Assembly (NCBI GenBank): GCA_004293045.1
Contig: RDXY01000019.1
Coordinates: 1-32,839 of the forward strand
Source: Flavobacteriia bacterium
GTDB lineage: Bacteria; Bacteroidota; Bacteroidia; Flavobacteriales; Flavobacteriaceae
Reading direction: 5' to 3'
DNA: 32,839 bases
Shown here: in pieces, positions 17,081-25,258 of the stretch
How the letters are laid out: every line of letters starts with the position of its first letter
Numbering within the stretch: position 1 is the stretch's first letter
Made by a program: the position numbers and the translations under genes
The notes under the pieces: model-generated
Database searches by the model: none
What the model was told of the DNA's origin: nothing
The model's input: the letters and a program-made list of their open reading frames with translations, nothing else

Positions 17081-17113
17081 TTTTATTAATTAATTGGCTA
17101 AGATAAAATATTT

Positions 17114-18427
17114 CTATTCTTTAGTGAAATTAAATTTTTGGCCACCTTGTTTTAAAATGAAACTTGTACTGGAAGTAAATTCCATTTCTATTCCTGCTTG
17201 AACAAAAACAAAAACATCCGCTCTAGAAAAAGTTAATGGAAAACTCGGTTGCCCTGTGGCTTGGGCTAATAAATTACCCTCTTTTTCAAAAACGTTGATT
17301 TTTAATGGAATCTCTTTAGATGCATAGGTTCCAGAATATTTTTGAATTAAGTCTTTATCTAATTTTTTAAAATTTGGAAACGGATAAGGTAACTTGTAAT
17401 AAATACTTAAAATTCCAATCATAATGTCATTTTGACTATAATTTTCACCGTTTACAACTAAAGAAATGGACAAATCGTCTTTTTCATAATAGCCCATTGT
17501 AGATCCAAAACCTTCAATTTTTCCGTTATGCCCATAAAACTTTCTTTCTCCAAAAGGAAAACGGATTAATGCCATTCCGTATGTATCTTTAAGTGTTTTC
17601 ATTAATTCTAATGAAGCTGGAGAAACTAAATTTCCCTTAAAAAGGGCATGGATAAATTTAGTTAAATCTTCAGGTGTTGAAATAATCCCTCCTGAAGAAA
17701 AAGCAATGTCATTATTCCATTCGTCAATTTTATCCCAATATTCGCCATTAAATGTATAGGAATAGCTTTCTCTATTAGAAACATTAGTTTTTTCGTTTGA
17801 ATAATAGGTGTTTTTCAACTCTAATTTATCCGAGATTCTTGTTTTTAAATTGTCTGCAAATGATTTTTTAGTGATTTTTTCGATAATTAATCCCAATATA
17901 AAGTAATTAGAATTGCTGTATTCGTGTTTAGAATCAGGTTCAAAAATAGAAGAATAATTTTCTATTTTTTTAAGTACCAATTCTTTAATATTTGGCTTAC
18001 CCAAAACATCCATAAAGGTAGCATCAGCATTCGCGTAATCTTTGATACCTGTTCGTTGATACAATAAATGTTCTATGGTAATTTTATCAGATTGGTCAAT
18101 TTTTGGGAAAAACTGGTTTAATTTAGTCGTCAACAATATCTTTTTCTCTTCTACCAATTGCATAATCATAGTAGCAGTAAACGTTTTAGATATAGAACCG
18201 ATTTTATATTTTGTTGCTCCATTTGCTCTAACGCCTTTAGTGGCTTCAGAATAGCCATATGCTTGTTTAAAAACTACTTCGTCGCCTTGTCGGATACAAA
18301 GCGAGCCCATAAATTTATCGTTTTCATATAAATAGTGTAACAAACTATCAATTCGGGCAAAACGAATTTCTTGAGCAAATGCGCCTAAAGAAAGAAATAA
18401 AAATAAAATAAAAAAGTTTTTTTTCAT
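17114..18427 (-). CDS. Exported serine hydrolase, beta-lactamase/penicillin-binding (class C-like) family
   Basis: A 437-residue secreted or periplasmic enzyme with signal peptide MKKNFFILFLFLSLGAFAQ. The SxxK motif is S78-I-S-K81 in YKIGSISKTFTA. The YxN motif is Y170-S-N172 in HEYSNSNYFILG. The third motif is HNG, in KFYGHNGKIEGFGS. A C-terminal beta-rich extension (about 330-437) resembles the accessory domain of serine hydrolases in this superfamily. Members include esterases, D-aminopeptidases, DD-peptidases and class C beta-lactamases, and sequence alone does not choose. The gene heads the cluster with lpxB and has a good promoter upstream. A wall- or peptide-related substrate is plausible but unproven. 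Confidence 0.92.
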   Translation of the reverse strand: MKKNFFILFLFLSLGAFAQEIRFARIDSLLHYLYENDKFMGSLCIRQGDEVVFKQAYGYSEATKGVRANGATKYKIGSISKTFTATMIMQLVEEKKILLTTKLNQFFPKIDQSDKITIEHLLYQRTGIKDYANADATFMDVLGKPNIKELVLKKIENYSSIFEPDSKHEYSNSNYFILGLIIEKITKKSFADNLKTRISDKLELKNTYYSNEKTNVSNRESYSYTFNGEYWDKIDEWNNDIAFSSGGIISTPEDLTKFIHALFKGNLVSPASLELMKTLKDTYGMALIRFPFGERKFYGHNGKIEGFGSTMGYYEKDDLSISLVVNGENYSQNDIMIGILSIYYKLPYPFPNFKKLDKDLIQKYSGTYASKEIPLKINVFEKEGNLLAQATGQPSFPLTFSRADVFVFVQAGIEMEFTSSTSFILKQGGQKFNFTKE

Positions 18428-18473
18428 TGTAATATAAGTTTTAGTAGGTTGTTATTTGTTGTCTAAACTAGTA

Positions 18474-18503
18474 CAAAATTAAGCAAATAGAATGGCATAC
18501 AAA
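18474..18503 (-). promoter_or_regulatory. Promoter of serine hydrolase-lpxB cluster (TTTG, 18 bases, TAATTTTG)
   Basis: On the minus strand TTTG (18503-18500) is followed after exactly 18 bases by TAATTTTG (18481-18474). Both boxes and spacing match the Bacteroidota vegetative promoter TTTG-N17-23-TAnnTTTG. The start codon lies 46 bases further down. This is the best promoter match in the window and would drive the minus-strand cluster down to at least the C40 gene. Confidence 0.8.
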
Positions 18504-18547
18504 AATCGAAATTTTCTCGTTTATACAAATATCAGTACTTTTACCGT

Positions 18548-21500
18548 ATGTATAAACAAATTAGTTGTCTTTTATTTTTTTGTGTCGTTTCTGTTGGCTT
18601 TGGTCAAGAGAAAAACAACGCATTCAAAACAAAAAAATTGGCTTATACAAATAAAGAAATTCTTATTGATACCATATCGTTACATCCAAATTCTTTGAAA
18701 ATATTTTCTTCAAACGAACAAGAAGTTGACACTTCCTATTACTCATTTAATTATCAAACTAAAAAATTAATTTTCAAAAAAACATTTCCAGATTCGGTAC
18801 GTGTTCAATATTATCACTTACCAAATTTTTTAACGAAAACCTATACTATATACGACGAAAAAAAAATTGTACCAAATGAAAACGGACGATTACTTACGTT
18901 TTCAGAAAATACTAAAAAACAAATTCCTATTTTTAATGGCTTACAAACCAATGGAAGTATTTCTCGAGGAATTACAGTCGGAAACAACCAAAACACAGTT
19001 TTAAATTCCAATTTAGATTTACAAATTTCTGGTAAATTATCTGACGATATTACCTTAAAAGCATCAATTCAAGACAGCAATATTCCTTTACAAGAAGGCG
19101 GTTATTCGCAAAAAATGGACGAATTTGATCAAATATTTATTGAACTTTCATCAAAAAACTGGAATATAAGAGCAGGTGATTTATTTTTAGAAAATAGAAA
19201 AACCAGTTTTTTAAATTTTAACAAAAAAGTACAAGGACTTTCTTCACATTTTAATTGGGGAAATACAAATAAAAACGATTTGTTTTTTGCTGCCTCGTTG
19301 GTTAGAGGGCAATATGCGAAAAGTAATTTCACGGGACAAGAAGGCAATCAAGGACCCTACAAGCTAAGGGGTAATAACGGCGAGTTATATGTGTTACTTA
19401 TTTCGGGTTCAGAACGGGTGTATGTAAACGGAATACTAAAAGAACGCGGAGAAAACAAAGATTATATCATAGATTATAACGCAGGAGAAATAATTTTTAA
19501 CGCCACTTTTCCAATAACTTCCGAAATGCGAATTGTAATGGAATATCAATATTCGGATAGAAATTATAGCCGTTTTTTAAGCTATGGCGGATTTCAGCAC
19601 GAAAGAGATAAGTTTAGTATTGGTGCCTATGTGTACAATGAAAATGATATAAAAAACCAACCATTACAACAAAGTTTATCTGAAAATCAAGTGCAAACTT
19701 TACAACTCGCTGGGGATAATCCTGACTTAATGAATGCGTCATCCGCTTATATAGATTCCTATTCGGAAAACAAGATACTCTATAAAAAATCAACAATAGG
19801 TAGCGTTGAAATATTTGAATTTTCTACGGATCCAACACAAACTTTATACCAAGTAAAATTTACTTTCATAGGAAATAATTTAGGAAATTATATTTTGGCA
19901 AGTAGCAACACCATAGGAAAAATTTACGAATATGTAGCACCAATTTCCGGAGTACCTCAAGGTAATTATGAACCAATTGTAAAACTAATTGCTCCAACAA
20001 AAATTCAAATCGCTACTATAGTTAGTTCGTTTTCGCCAACAGAAAAAACTGAAATTGATACAGAAATTGCCATTTCCAACCACGACAAAAATTTATTTTC
20101 AAATTTAGATGATGTCAATAACCAAGGAATTGCCACTAAATTAAACCTGAAACAACAATTGTTTTCTAAAGGGATCCAGATGCAATCTTTTGCTTCCATT
20201 AATTATATTCAAGAAAATTTTAAACCTATTGAGCGGTTATACAATATTGAGTTTAATAGAGATTGGAACCTTACCAATCCATTAGGGAATCAGTTATTAG
20301 TATTGGGTGGTGTACAATTTAATTCGGTTCAAAAGGATACGGTAAAATGGAAAACATTTGGAAAATACCAATTTGAAAAATTAGCGTATTCTAGCCATTT
20401 TTCTGGAAACAAACACGCGTTTCAAGCCTTAACAAAAAACAAAAATTTGGCAGTTCAAACACAAATTAGTTTGATGAATAGTAAAAATAATTTAAGCACA
20501 TCTAATTTTTTAAGAAGTCAAAACGTAGCAAAGTATCACTTTAAGAAAAACTATGTAGGTGCTAATTTTAGATTTGAAAATAATAAAGAAATAGGAAATG
20601 AGACAAAAATTCTAAGCAATTTTAGTCAACGATTTACAGAATTTGGAAACTTTATTGGCCGTGGAGATTCTACAAAAGTATTTGCCGAAATTGGGTATTT
20701 AACTAGACAAAATGATAGTGTTAAAAATAATCTTTTGCAACGAGTAAACACCTCGTTTTCGACCTATTTAAAATCTCAAATCATAAAAAATGAAAGAAGA
20801 AATTTAGGTGTTTTCATCAATTATAGAACGTTAAAATTTGCAAATCATCGTGCTACAGAGCCTTCTATAAATTCGAGAGTAAATTATTCTGATTCCTATT
20901 TTAATCAACTAATTCAAACTACTACTTTTTATGAAAATAATTCGGGAAGTATTGCCCAACAAGAATTTACTTTTTTAGAAGTAGATGCAGGTCGGGGTTT
21001 ATATATGTGGAACGATTATAATAATAACAACATTCAGGAACTACAAGAATTTGAAATGGCTACTTTTTCTGATTTAGCAAAGTATATAAAAATATTTCTG
21101 CCCAATCAGATATTTATAAGGACGTATCAAAACAAATTGAGCCAAACAATTACTTTCAACGGAAATACTTGGCAAAATGAAACGGGATTTAAGAAGTTTT
21201 TATCTAAATTTTACAATCAAACTTCCTTAATAATTGATAAAAAAATAACTCGAAATGCCAATGTTTTTGAATGGAATCCTTTTGCAAAAAAGGATTCGAA
21301 TTTAATAGGATTAAATACTAATTTTAGAAATAGTTTGTTTTTTAATAAAGGAAAACAAAAAAATTCTATTACATATACCTATTCTTCTAGCTCCTTAAAA
21401 AACGTATTAAATTTTGGAAGTCAAGAAAATTACCTTAAAAACCATCAGCTGCAATATGTGCATTTAGTACAGAAATTTTGGCTGTTTCAAGTACAAACTA

Positions 21501-21955
21501 GTGCTTCAAATTTAAAAAGCATTTCGGATAATTATGCCACTCGAAATTTTACTATTTCGGGATTAGAAATCAGCCCTAAAGTTTCCTATATTTTTTCAAA
21601 AAACGCAAGTTGGGATCTTTTTTATAAAAACAATAGCAAAGAAAATACCATTGGAAATTTAGAAAAATTAAAACAACAACAATTAGGTACGTCATTTAAT
21701 TGGAATACAGAAAAAGGATTTTCATTAAATGGAATATTTACTTTTATAAACAATGATTTTACTGGAAGTGCTTCTTCTCCTGTTGGCTTTCAACTGTTAG
21801 AAGGGTTACAAAACGGAAAAAATTCCACTTGGCAACTTTTGTTTCAGAAAAATATTACGCAATTTTTAGATGTCTCTATAAATTATAACGGACGAAAATC
21901 AGAAACAAGTAAAACCGTGCATACAGGAACCATTCAGTTGCGAGCGTTTTTCTAA
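18548..21955 (+). CDS. Large SprA-related outer-membrane protein of unknown role
   Basis: A 1135-residue exported protein. A signal peptide (1-20, cleavage near VGFGQ) leads into an N-terminal region. A segment at about 137-235 (GSISRGITVGN, DLQISGKLSDDITLKASIQD, FIELSSKNWNIRAGDLFLEN) and a following segment (ISGSERVYVNGILKERG, DYIIDYNAGEIIFNA) resemble modules of the T9SS outer-membrane translocon protein SprA/Sov, from memory. The rest is a long series of alternating amphipathic strands ending TIQLRAFF, with a terminal aromatic residue as in outer-membrane barrels. It is much shorter than SprA (about 2400 residues), so it is a paralogue, not SprA. It is divergent from the serine hydrolase gene, and TACTTTTA just upstream is a near match to a -7 box. 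Function is unknown; a transport or assembly role at the outer membrane is inference. Confidence 0.85.
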   Translation: MYKQISCLLFFCVVSVGFGQEKNNAFKTKKLAYTNKEILIDTISLHPNSLKIFSSNEQEVDTSYYSFNYQTKKLIFKKTFPDSVRVQYYHLPNFLTKTYTIYDEKKIVPNENGRLLTFSENTKKQIPIFNGLQTNGSISRGITVGNNQNTVLNSNLDLQISGKLSDDITLKASIQDSNIPLQEGGYSQKMDEFDQIFIELSSKNWNIRAGDLFLENRKTSFLNFNKKVQGLSSHFNWGNTNKNDLFFAASLVRGQYAKSNFTGQEGNQGPYKLRGNNGELYVLLISGSERVYVNGILKERGENKDYIIDYNAGEIIFNATFPITSEMRIVMEYQYSDRNYSRFLSYGGFQHERDKFSIGAYVYNENDIKNQPLQQSLSENQVQTLQLAGDNPDLMNASSAYIDSYSENKILYKKSTIGSVEIFEFSTDPTQTLYQVKFTFIGNNLGNYILASSNTIGKIYEYVAPISGVPQGNYEPIVKLIAPTKIQIATIVSSFSPTEKTEIDTEIAISNHDKNLFSNLDDVNNQGIATKLNLKQQLFSKGIQMQSFASINYIQENFKPIERLYNIEFNRDWNLTNPLGNQLLVLGGVQFNSVQKDTVKWKTFGKYQFEKLAYSSHFSGNKHAFQALTKNKNLAVQTQISLMNSKNNLSTSNFLRSQNVAKYHFKKNYVGANFRFENNKEIGNETKILSNFSQRFTEFGNFIGRGDSTKVFAEIGYLTRQNDSVKNNLLQRVNTSFSTYLKSQIIKNERRNLGVFINYRTLKFANHRATEPSINSRVNYSDSYFNQLIQTTTFYENNSGSIAQQEFTFLEVDAGRGLYMWNDYNNNNIQELQEFEMATFSDLAKYIKIFLPNQIFIRTYQNKLSQTITFNGNTWQNETGFKKFLSKFYNQTSLIIDKKITRNANVFEWNPFAKKDSNLIGLNTNFRNSLFFNKGKQKNSITYTYSSSSLKNVLNFGSQENYLKNHQLQYVHLVQKFWLFQVQTSASNLKSISDNYATRNFTISGLEISPKVSYIFSKNASWDLFYKNNSKENTIGNLEKLKQQQLGTSFNWNTEKGFSLNGIFTFINNDFTGSASSPVGFQLLEGLQNGKNSTWQLLFQKNITQFLDVSINYNGRKSETSKTVHTGTIQLRAFF

Positions 21956-21980
21956 AAAACCCCAATTAGTAACTTATTGG
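21954..21980 (-). terminator. Probable intrinsic terminator of the DUF6029 gene
   Basis: Between the convergent stops, CCAATTAG / CTTATTGG (21962-21969, 21973-21980) form an eight-pair stem with one mismatch and a three-base loop. On the minus strand the stem is followed by GG and then six T, 11 bases past the DUF6029 stop. The stem is AT-rich, so the call is moderate. Confidence 0.45.
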
Positions 21981-21990
21981 AAAAAAAATA

Positions 21991-23733
21991 TTAAAATGAG
22001 GTTGTAATTTGCAATCCTAAGCCTGTACTTGGTGGAACAAATCGGCAAACACCACCAGCACAAACAAGGCCACCACGTTGACGGCCATAATTTAATGCCA
22101 CACGTGTACTTCCTTTTTTATATGCGGTTCCAAAATTATAGAAATGGATATCAAATAAATCCGTTTCGCTTATGGTAAGTGTTTTATGATCAAAACCATA
22201 ATTATACATATCCATAGCAAATAATGACCAATGTTCATTGTGATTGTATTCTACAGTGCCAGCCGCCCAATTTTTTCTATCATTATCTGCCCACATGTGT
22301 TCTAAACCAAACGTAATTGATTTTTTATCAGATAATTGATAGGTGGATTCTGAAAATACGGTATGAGAATTAATAACATATTCATTAAATAGGCCTTGAA
22401 TTTGTTTGTTGTTGTAATATTGATGGATATACGTAAATGCCGTTTTAAAATTTTTGGAAACTTTTTTAGTAATTTCAATATTATAATCTGAAAAATACTT
22501 CTCGTTAGCATTAAATAATTCTGCCTGATAATTTTGGATGTTTTCTCCAGCATTATTTGTGTATCTGTATTTTGCTTTCAAATTAAACCAAGAAGATACA
22601 TTCAAATTGATTTTCGTTCCATATTTTCCTCCCAATGCAGAACCTTTTTTGAAGTCGTAGAAAAAATCAAATTGACCGCCAATTTCTCCAAATTTGTTTA
22701 TCTGTGTAGATTCGTCCATCACGACTTGAAATTGTGACTGATACACATAAATATTAGCTAAGTTAGAATGATGCTGTTTGGTTAAACTAGGAACAAAATT
22801 TAAAATTTTGTCGTTATAATTTAAACTTGTACTGGAAAGTGTTGGATAATTATCTAAATTTCTTTGTGCTAATAATTGCATGTTTTCCACGCGTCTTAAA
22901 TTGGCATCAAAACCAATCCCTTTTTTAGAATATCCAAAATTCACTAATAAAGCACTACCCTCTTTAGCAAAATCTGTGTCCAAAATATTTTGTGCAATAA
23001 TGGCATCACGGCTTTTAAATACATATTCGGTATTAACATAATAATTTTTATACCCCAATTCAAATCGGTTTGAAAACAGATTAGTAAAAGCACTAAAATT
23101 TTGAACGGAAACTGGTAATTTTTCATATCTACTAACCCCACTAAACCCATATTTAAAATCAAACGCTTCTATATTTAAAAGTTGACTAACATTAACATCT
23201 GTATTAAATCCGAAAACATCGCCATTAGCTACATCAAAACCAGTCCTTGCCTTTCCGTATAACGCTGTAAAAGAAATTTCTTCAATGGGCGAATACACCA
23301 CTTTTGCACCACGTAAGGCATTATTTATCCCTAAAGATCGGTCTTCCCAAGTTCTTAGGGCCAATCCACTTCCAAACTGTACGTAATAATGACCTAAAGT
23401 TACATCTAATTTTTTGGATTTATAATTCACATAATAAGTGGCAAAATTGGTGCCCTTATATTTGGGATTAAAATTTAATAATGCTTCATTCATATACGAT
23501 TCTACTTGCGTTCCAAAAGTAAATTTTTTGTAATTGAAATTTACATTAAAATAATTGTTGGCACGTAATGGCACACTATCTTGATTAATTCCCCTATTTT
23601 TATCATTGGTATACCATTGCCCATTTCTTTCAAAACTTCCATACACTTTAAATTTCGTTTTGGTTGAATCGGCATGCTGAGCAAAAGAAAAAAATGCAGA
23701 AAATAAAAACGTGAAACTGATTAATTTTTTCAT
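21991..23733 (-). CDS. DUF6029-type outer-membrane beta-barrel protein
   Basis: A 580-residue exported protein with signal peptide MKKLISFTFLFSAFFSFAQ. The mature chain consists of repeated amphipathic strands rich in Tyr, Phe and Asn, as in outer-membrane barrels, and ends LGLQITTSF with a terminal Phe. Near the end is the conserved segment RQRGGLVCAGGVCRFVPPS, whose two cysteines could form a disulfide. I recognise this pattern as the DUF6029 family of Bacteroidota, whose function is unknown. Its ATG overlaps the stop of the TlpA-like gene by one base (TAATG), so translation is coupled and the two proteins probably act together. A role for the thioredoxin in forming or reducing its disulfide is inference. 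Confidence 0.86.
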   Translation of the reverse strand: MKKLISFTFLFSAFFSFAQHADSTKTKFKVYGSFERNGQWYTNDKNRGINQDSVPLRANNYFNVNFNYKKFTFGTQVESYMNEALLNFNPKYKGTNFATYYVNYKSKKLDVTLGHYYVQFGSGLALRTWEDRSLGINNALRGAKVVYSPIEEISFTALYGKARTGFDVANGDVFGFNTDVNVSQLLNIEAFDFKYGFSGVSRYEKLPVSVQNFSAFTNLFSNRFELGYKNYYVNTEYVFKSRDAIIAQNILDTDFAKEGSALLVNFGYSKKGIGFDANLRRVENMQLLAQRNLDNYPTLSSTSLNYNDKILNFVPSLTKQHHSNLANIYVYQSQFQVVMDESTQINKFGEIGGQFDFFYDFKKGSALGGKYGTKINLNVSSWFNLKAKYRYTNNAGENIQNYQAELFNANEKYFSDYNIEITKKVSKNFKTAFTYIHQYYNNKQIQGLFNEYVINSHTVFSESTYQLSDKKSITFGLEHMWADNDRKNWAAGTVEYNHNEHWSLFAMDMYNYGFDHKTLTISETDLFDIHFYNFGTAYKKGSTRVALNYGRQRGGLVCAGGVCRFVPPSTGLGLQITTSF

Positions 23734-24218
23734 TATTTAAGCGCTTTAATTTGTTCCAATAACTGATTTTCACTTCCAGGCGTGTGGCCGTTTTGAGTAA
23801 AAACAATTTCTCCATTTTTTACCACTGCAGTAAAAGGTGGGTTTGAAATGCCTAAACTTCTTTTAAAATCTTGATTGGTATCCATAAGTATTGTATACTC
23901 CCAACCCTTTCCATTTACTAGGGGTTTTACTCTTTTGTTGGTTCTGGCATCATCAATTGAAACGGCAATAACTTCCACATTGGCTTGCGATTTCCATTCT
24001 TCATACACCTCATTTATTGCATCTAATTCTTGAATGCAAGGTGCGCACCAAGTAGCCCAAAAACAATACACATATACTTTATCTTTTTCAATAAAATTTT
24101 GAGTGGTAGAAACGGTTGTTCCTTCTAGATTTTTAAGTGTTACACTAGGTAATTTTTTCTGCGAAAACCCTAATGCACAAATAAATAGCATTACATTTAA
24201 AACTAGTTTTTTCATCAT
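23733..24218 (-). CDS. TlpA-like periplasmic thiol-disulfide oxidoreductase
   Basis: A 161-residue exported thioredoxin-like protein. The start MMKKLVLNVMLFICALGFSQ gives a signal peptide; an upstream in-frame start at 24317 would precede it with unlikely sequence. The AhpC/TlpA domain has YCFWATWCAPC (redox C58 and C61), then IAVSIDDARTNKRVKP and the cis-proline segment SNPPFTAVVKNGEIV. It is expected to reduce or exchange disulfides of envelope proteins. The stop overlaps the DUF6029 start by one base, and the divergent Omp28-like gene starts about 108 bases away, so three envelope genes with CxxC or paired cysteines are clustered here. Confidence 0.93.
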   Translation of the reverse strand: MMKKLVLNVMLFICALGFSQKKLPSVTLKNLEGTTVSTTQNFIEKDKVYVYCFWATWCAPCIQELDAINEVYEEWKSQANVEVIAVSIDDARTNKRVKPLVNGKGWEYTILMDTNQDFKRSLGISNPPFTAVVKNGEIVFTQNGHTPGSENQLLEQIKALK

Positions 24219-24274
24219 TCGAAAGTTATTTATTAGCAAATAAAAGATATTTCCAGCATTATAAAAAATTTTTT

Positions 24275-24282
24275 TAAATTTG
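24275..24282 (+). promoter_or_regulatory. -7 box TAAATTTG upstream of Omp28-like gene
   Basis: TAAATTTG is an exact match to TAnnTTTG, 43 bases before the ATG at 24326. No TTG is found 17-23 bases upstream, so only the -7 element is supported. Confidence 0.45.
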
Positions 24283-24325
24283 CATGAGTAGTTTGTTATC
24301 AAACTATTGAAAAACATAAAATTAT

Positions 24326-25150
24326 ATGAAAAAAATTCTGTTTGCTATAATTATATTTTCTGGGTTAACAAACTTGTCATGCATATCAAATGACTGGGAA
24401 GACAACTCCATAAATACTGAAATTGCAGAACAACCCATTTCAGGAAAATTTTTAAAAAATGTACTAATTGAAGATTATACTGGCACTTGGTGTCAATATT
24501 GTCCTAGGGTTTTACATGGCATTAAACAAGTTGAAGCAGAAGGATTAGATGCATACCCGGTTTCCATTCACAGAACTTCAGGTTCTTTTATCGATCCGTA
24601 CAACTTTAATGCCTTAGCTCTTGAGCAAATGTTAGACATATCTGGCTATCCTGCTGCAAAATTAAACAGAAAAATTCAATGGAGTAATTCAAGTTCCCCA
24701 ACAGAGGTAAAAAACCAAATTAAACCTAATGCTGATTTAGGTATTGCTTTAAGCTCAACTGTTTCAGGTAGTAGTATTAATTTAGATGTTAATATTAAAT
24801 TTGTTACAAATTTTTCTGATTTAAAACTGGTTGTTTATGTTTTAGAAGATGGTTTAATTTACAATCAGGTAAATGCAACCTCCTATTTTGGGGGACAAAA
24901 TCCAATTGTTAATTTTGAACACGACCATGTTTTAAGAGCTTGTTTAACTGATTTAGTTAACGGAGACGAATTAATCGGAACAACTGCTGGCACTACAGTC
25001 ACTAAAAATTTTACAGTTGCTATACCTGCTAATGTAGCTAATGTAGCTAAAATAAATTTCGTAGCATTCGTTTTAGATGCTTCCGGAAATGCTATTAATG
25101 TTAGAGGATCGGCTCCAAATACTACCCAAACATTTCAAATAAATCCTTAA
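24326..25150 (+). CDS. Omp28-related outer-membrane lipoprotein with CxxC
   Basis: A 274-residue exported protein. The N-terminus MKKILFAIIIFSGLTNLSC has a lipoprotein-type cysteine at 19, followed by an acidic stretch (SNDWEDNS) that could be a surface-export signal. The Omp28 domain begins with VLIEDYTGTWCQYCPRV, a thioredoxin-like segment with C56 and C59. It continues with VSIHRTSGSFIDPYN and SGYPAAKLNRKIQW, the expected cis-proline region. The C-terminal half is beta-rich (about 130-274). Omp28-family proteins are outer-membrane proteins of Bacteroidota without a settled role. The gene is divergent from the TlpA-DUF6029 pair and 108 bases upstream of the T9SS cargo gene. A redox role on the cell surface is possible. 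Confidence 0.9.
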   Translation: MKKILFAIIIFSGLTNLSCISNDWEDNSINTEIAEQPISGKFLKNVLIEDYTGTWCQYCPRVLHGIKQVEAEGLDAYPVSIHRTSGSFIDPYNFNALALEQMLDISGYPAAKLNRKIQWSNSSSPTEVKNQIKPNADLGIALSSTVSGSSINLDVNIKFVTNFSDLKLVVYVLEDGLIYNQVNATSYFGGQNPIVNFEHDHVLRACLTDLVNGDELIGTTAGTTVTKNFTVAIPANVANVAKINFVAFVLDASGNAINVRGSAPNTTQTFQINP

Positions 25151-25229
25151 TTTTTATAGTATAAGTTAAAAAAGAGTGCTTAATCTTGCCTTTTTCTTTT
25201 ATTATAAATGAAATTAAATAAAAATAGAA

Positions 25230-25237
25230 TAAATTTG
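25230..25237 (+). promoter_or_regulatory. -7 box TAAATTTG upstream of T9SS type B cargo gene
   Basis: TAAATTTG matches TAnnTTTG exactly and ends 21 bases before the ATG at 25259. If it is used, the alternative upstream ATG at 25208 would lie before the transcript start. There is no clear -33 element at the right distance. Confidence 0.45.
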
Positions 25238-25258
25238 TTTATTCTACTTATTCAAATA

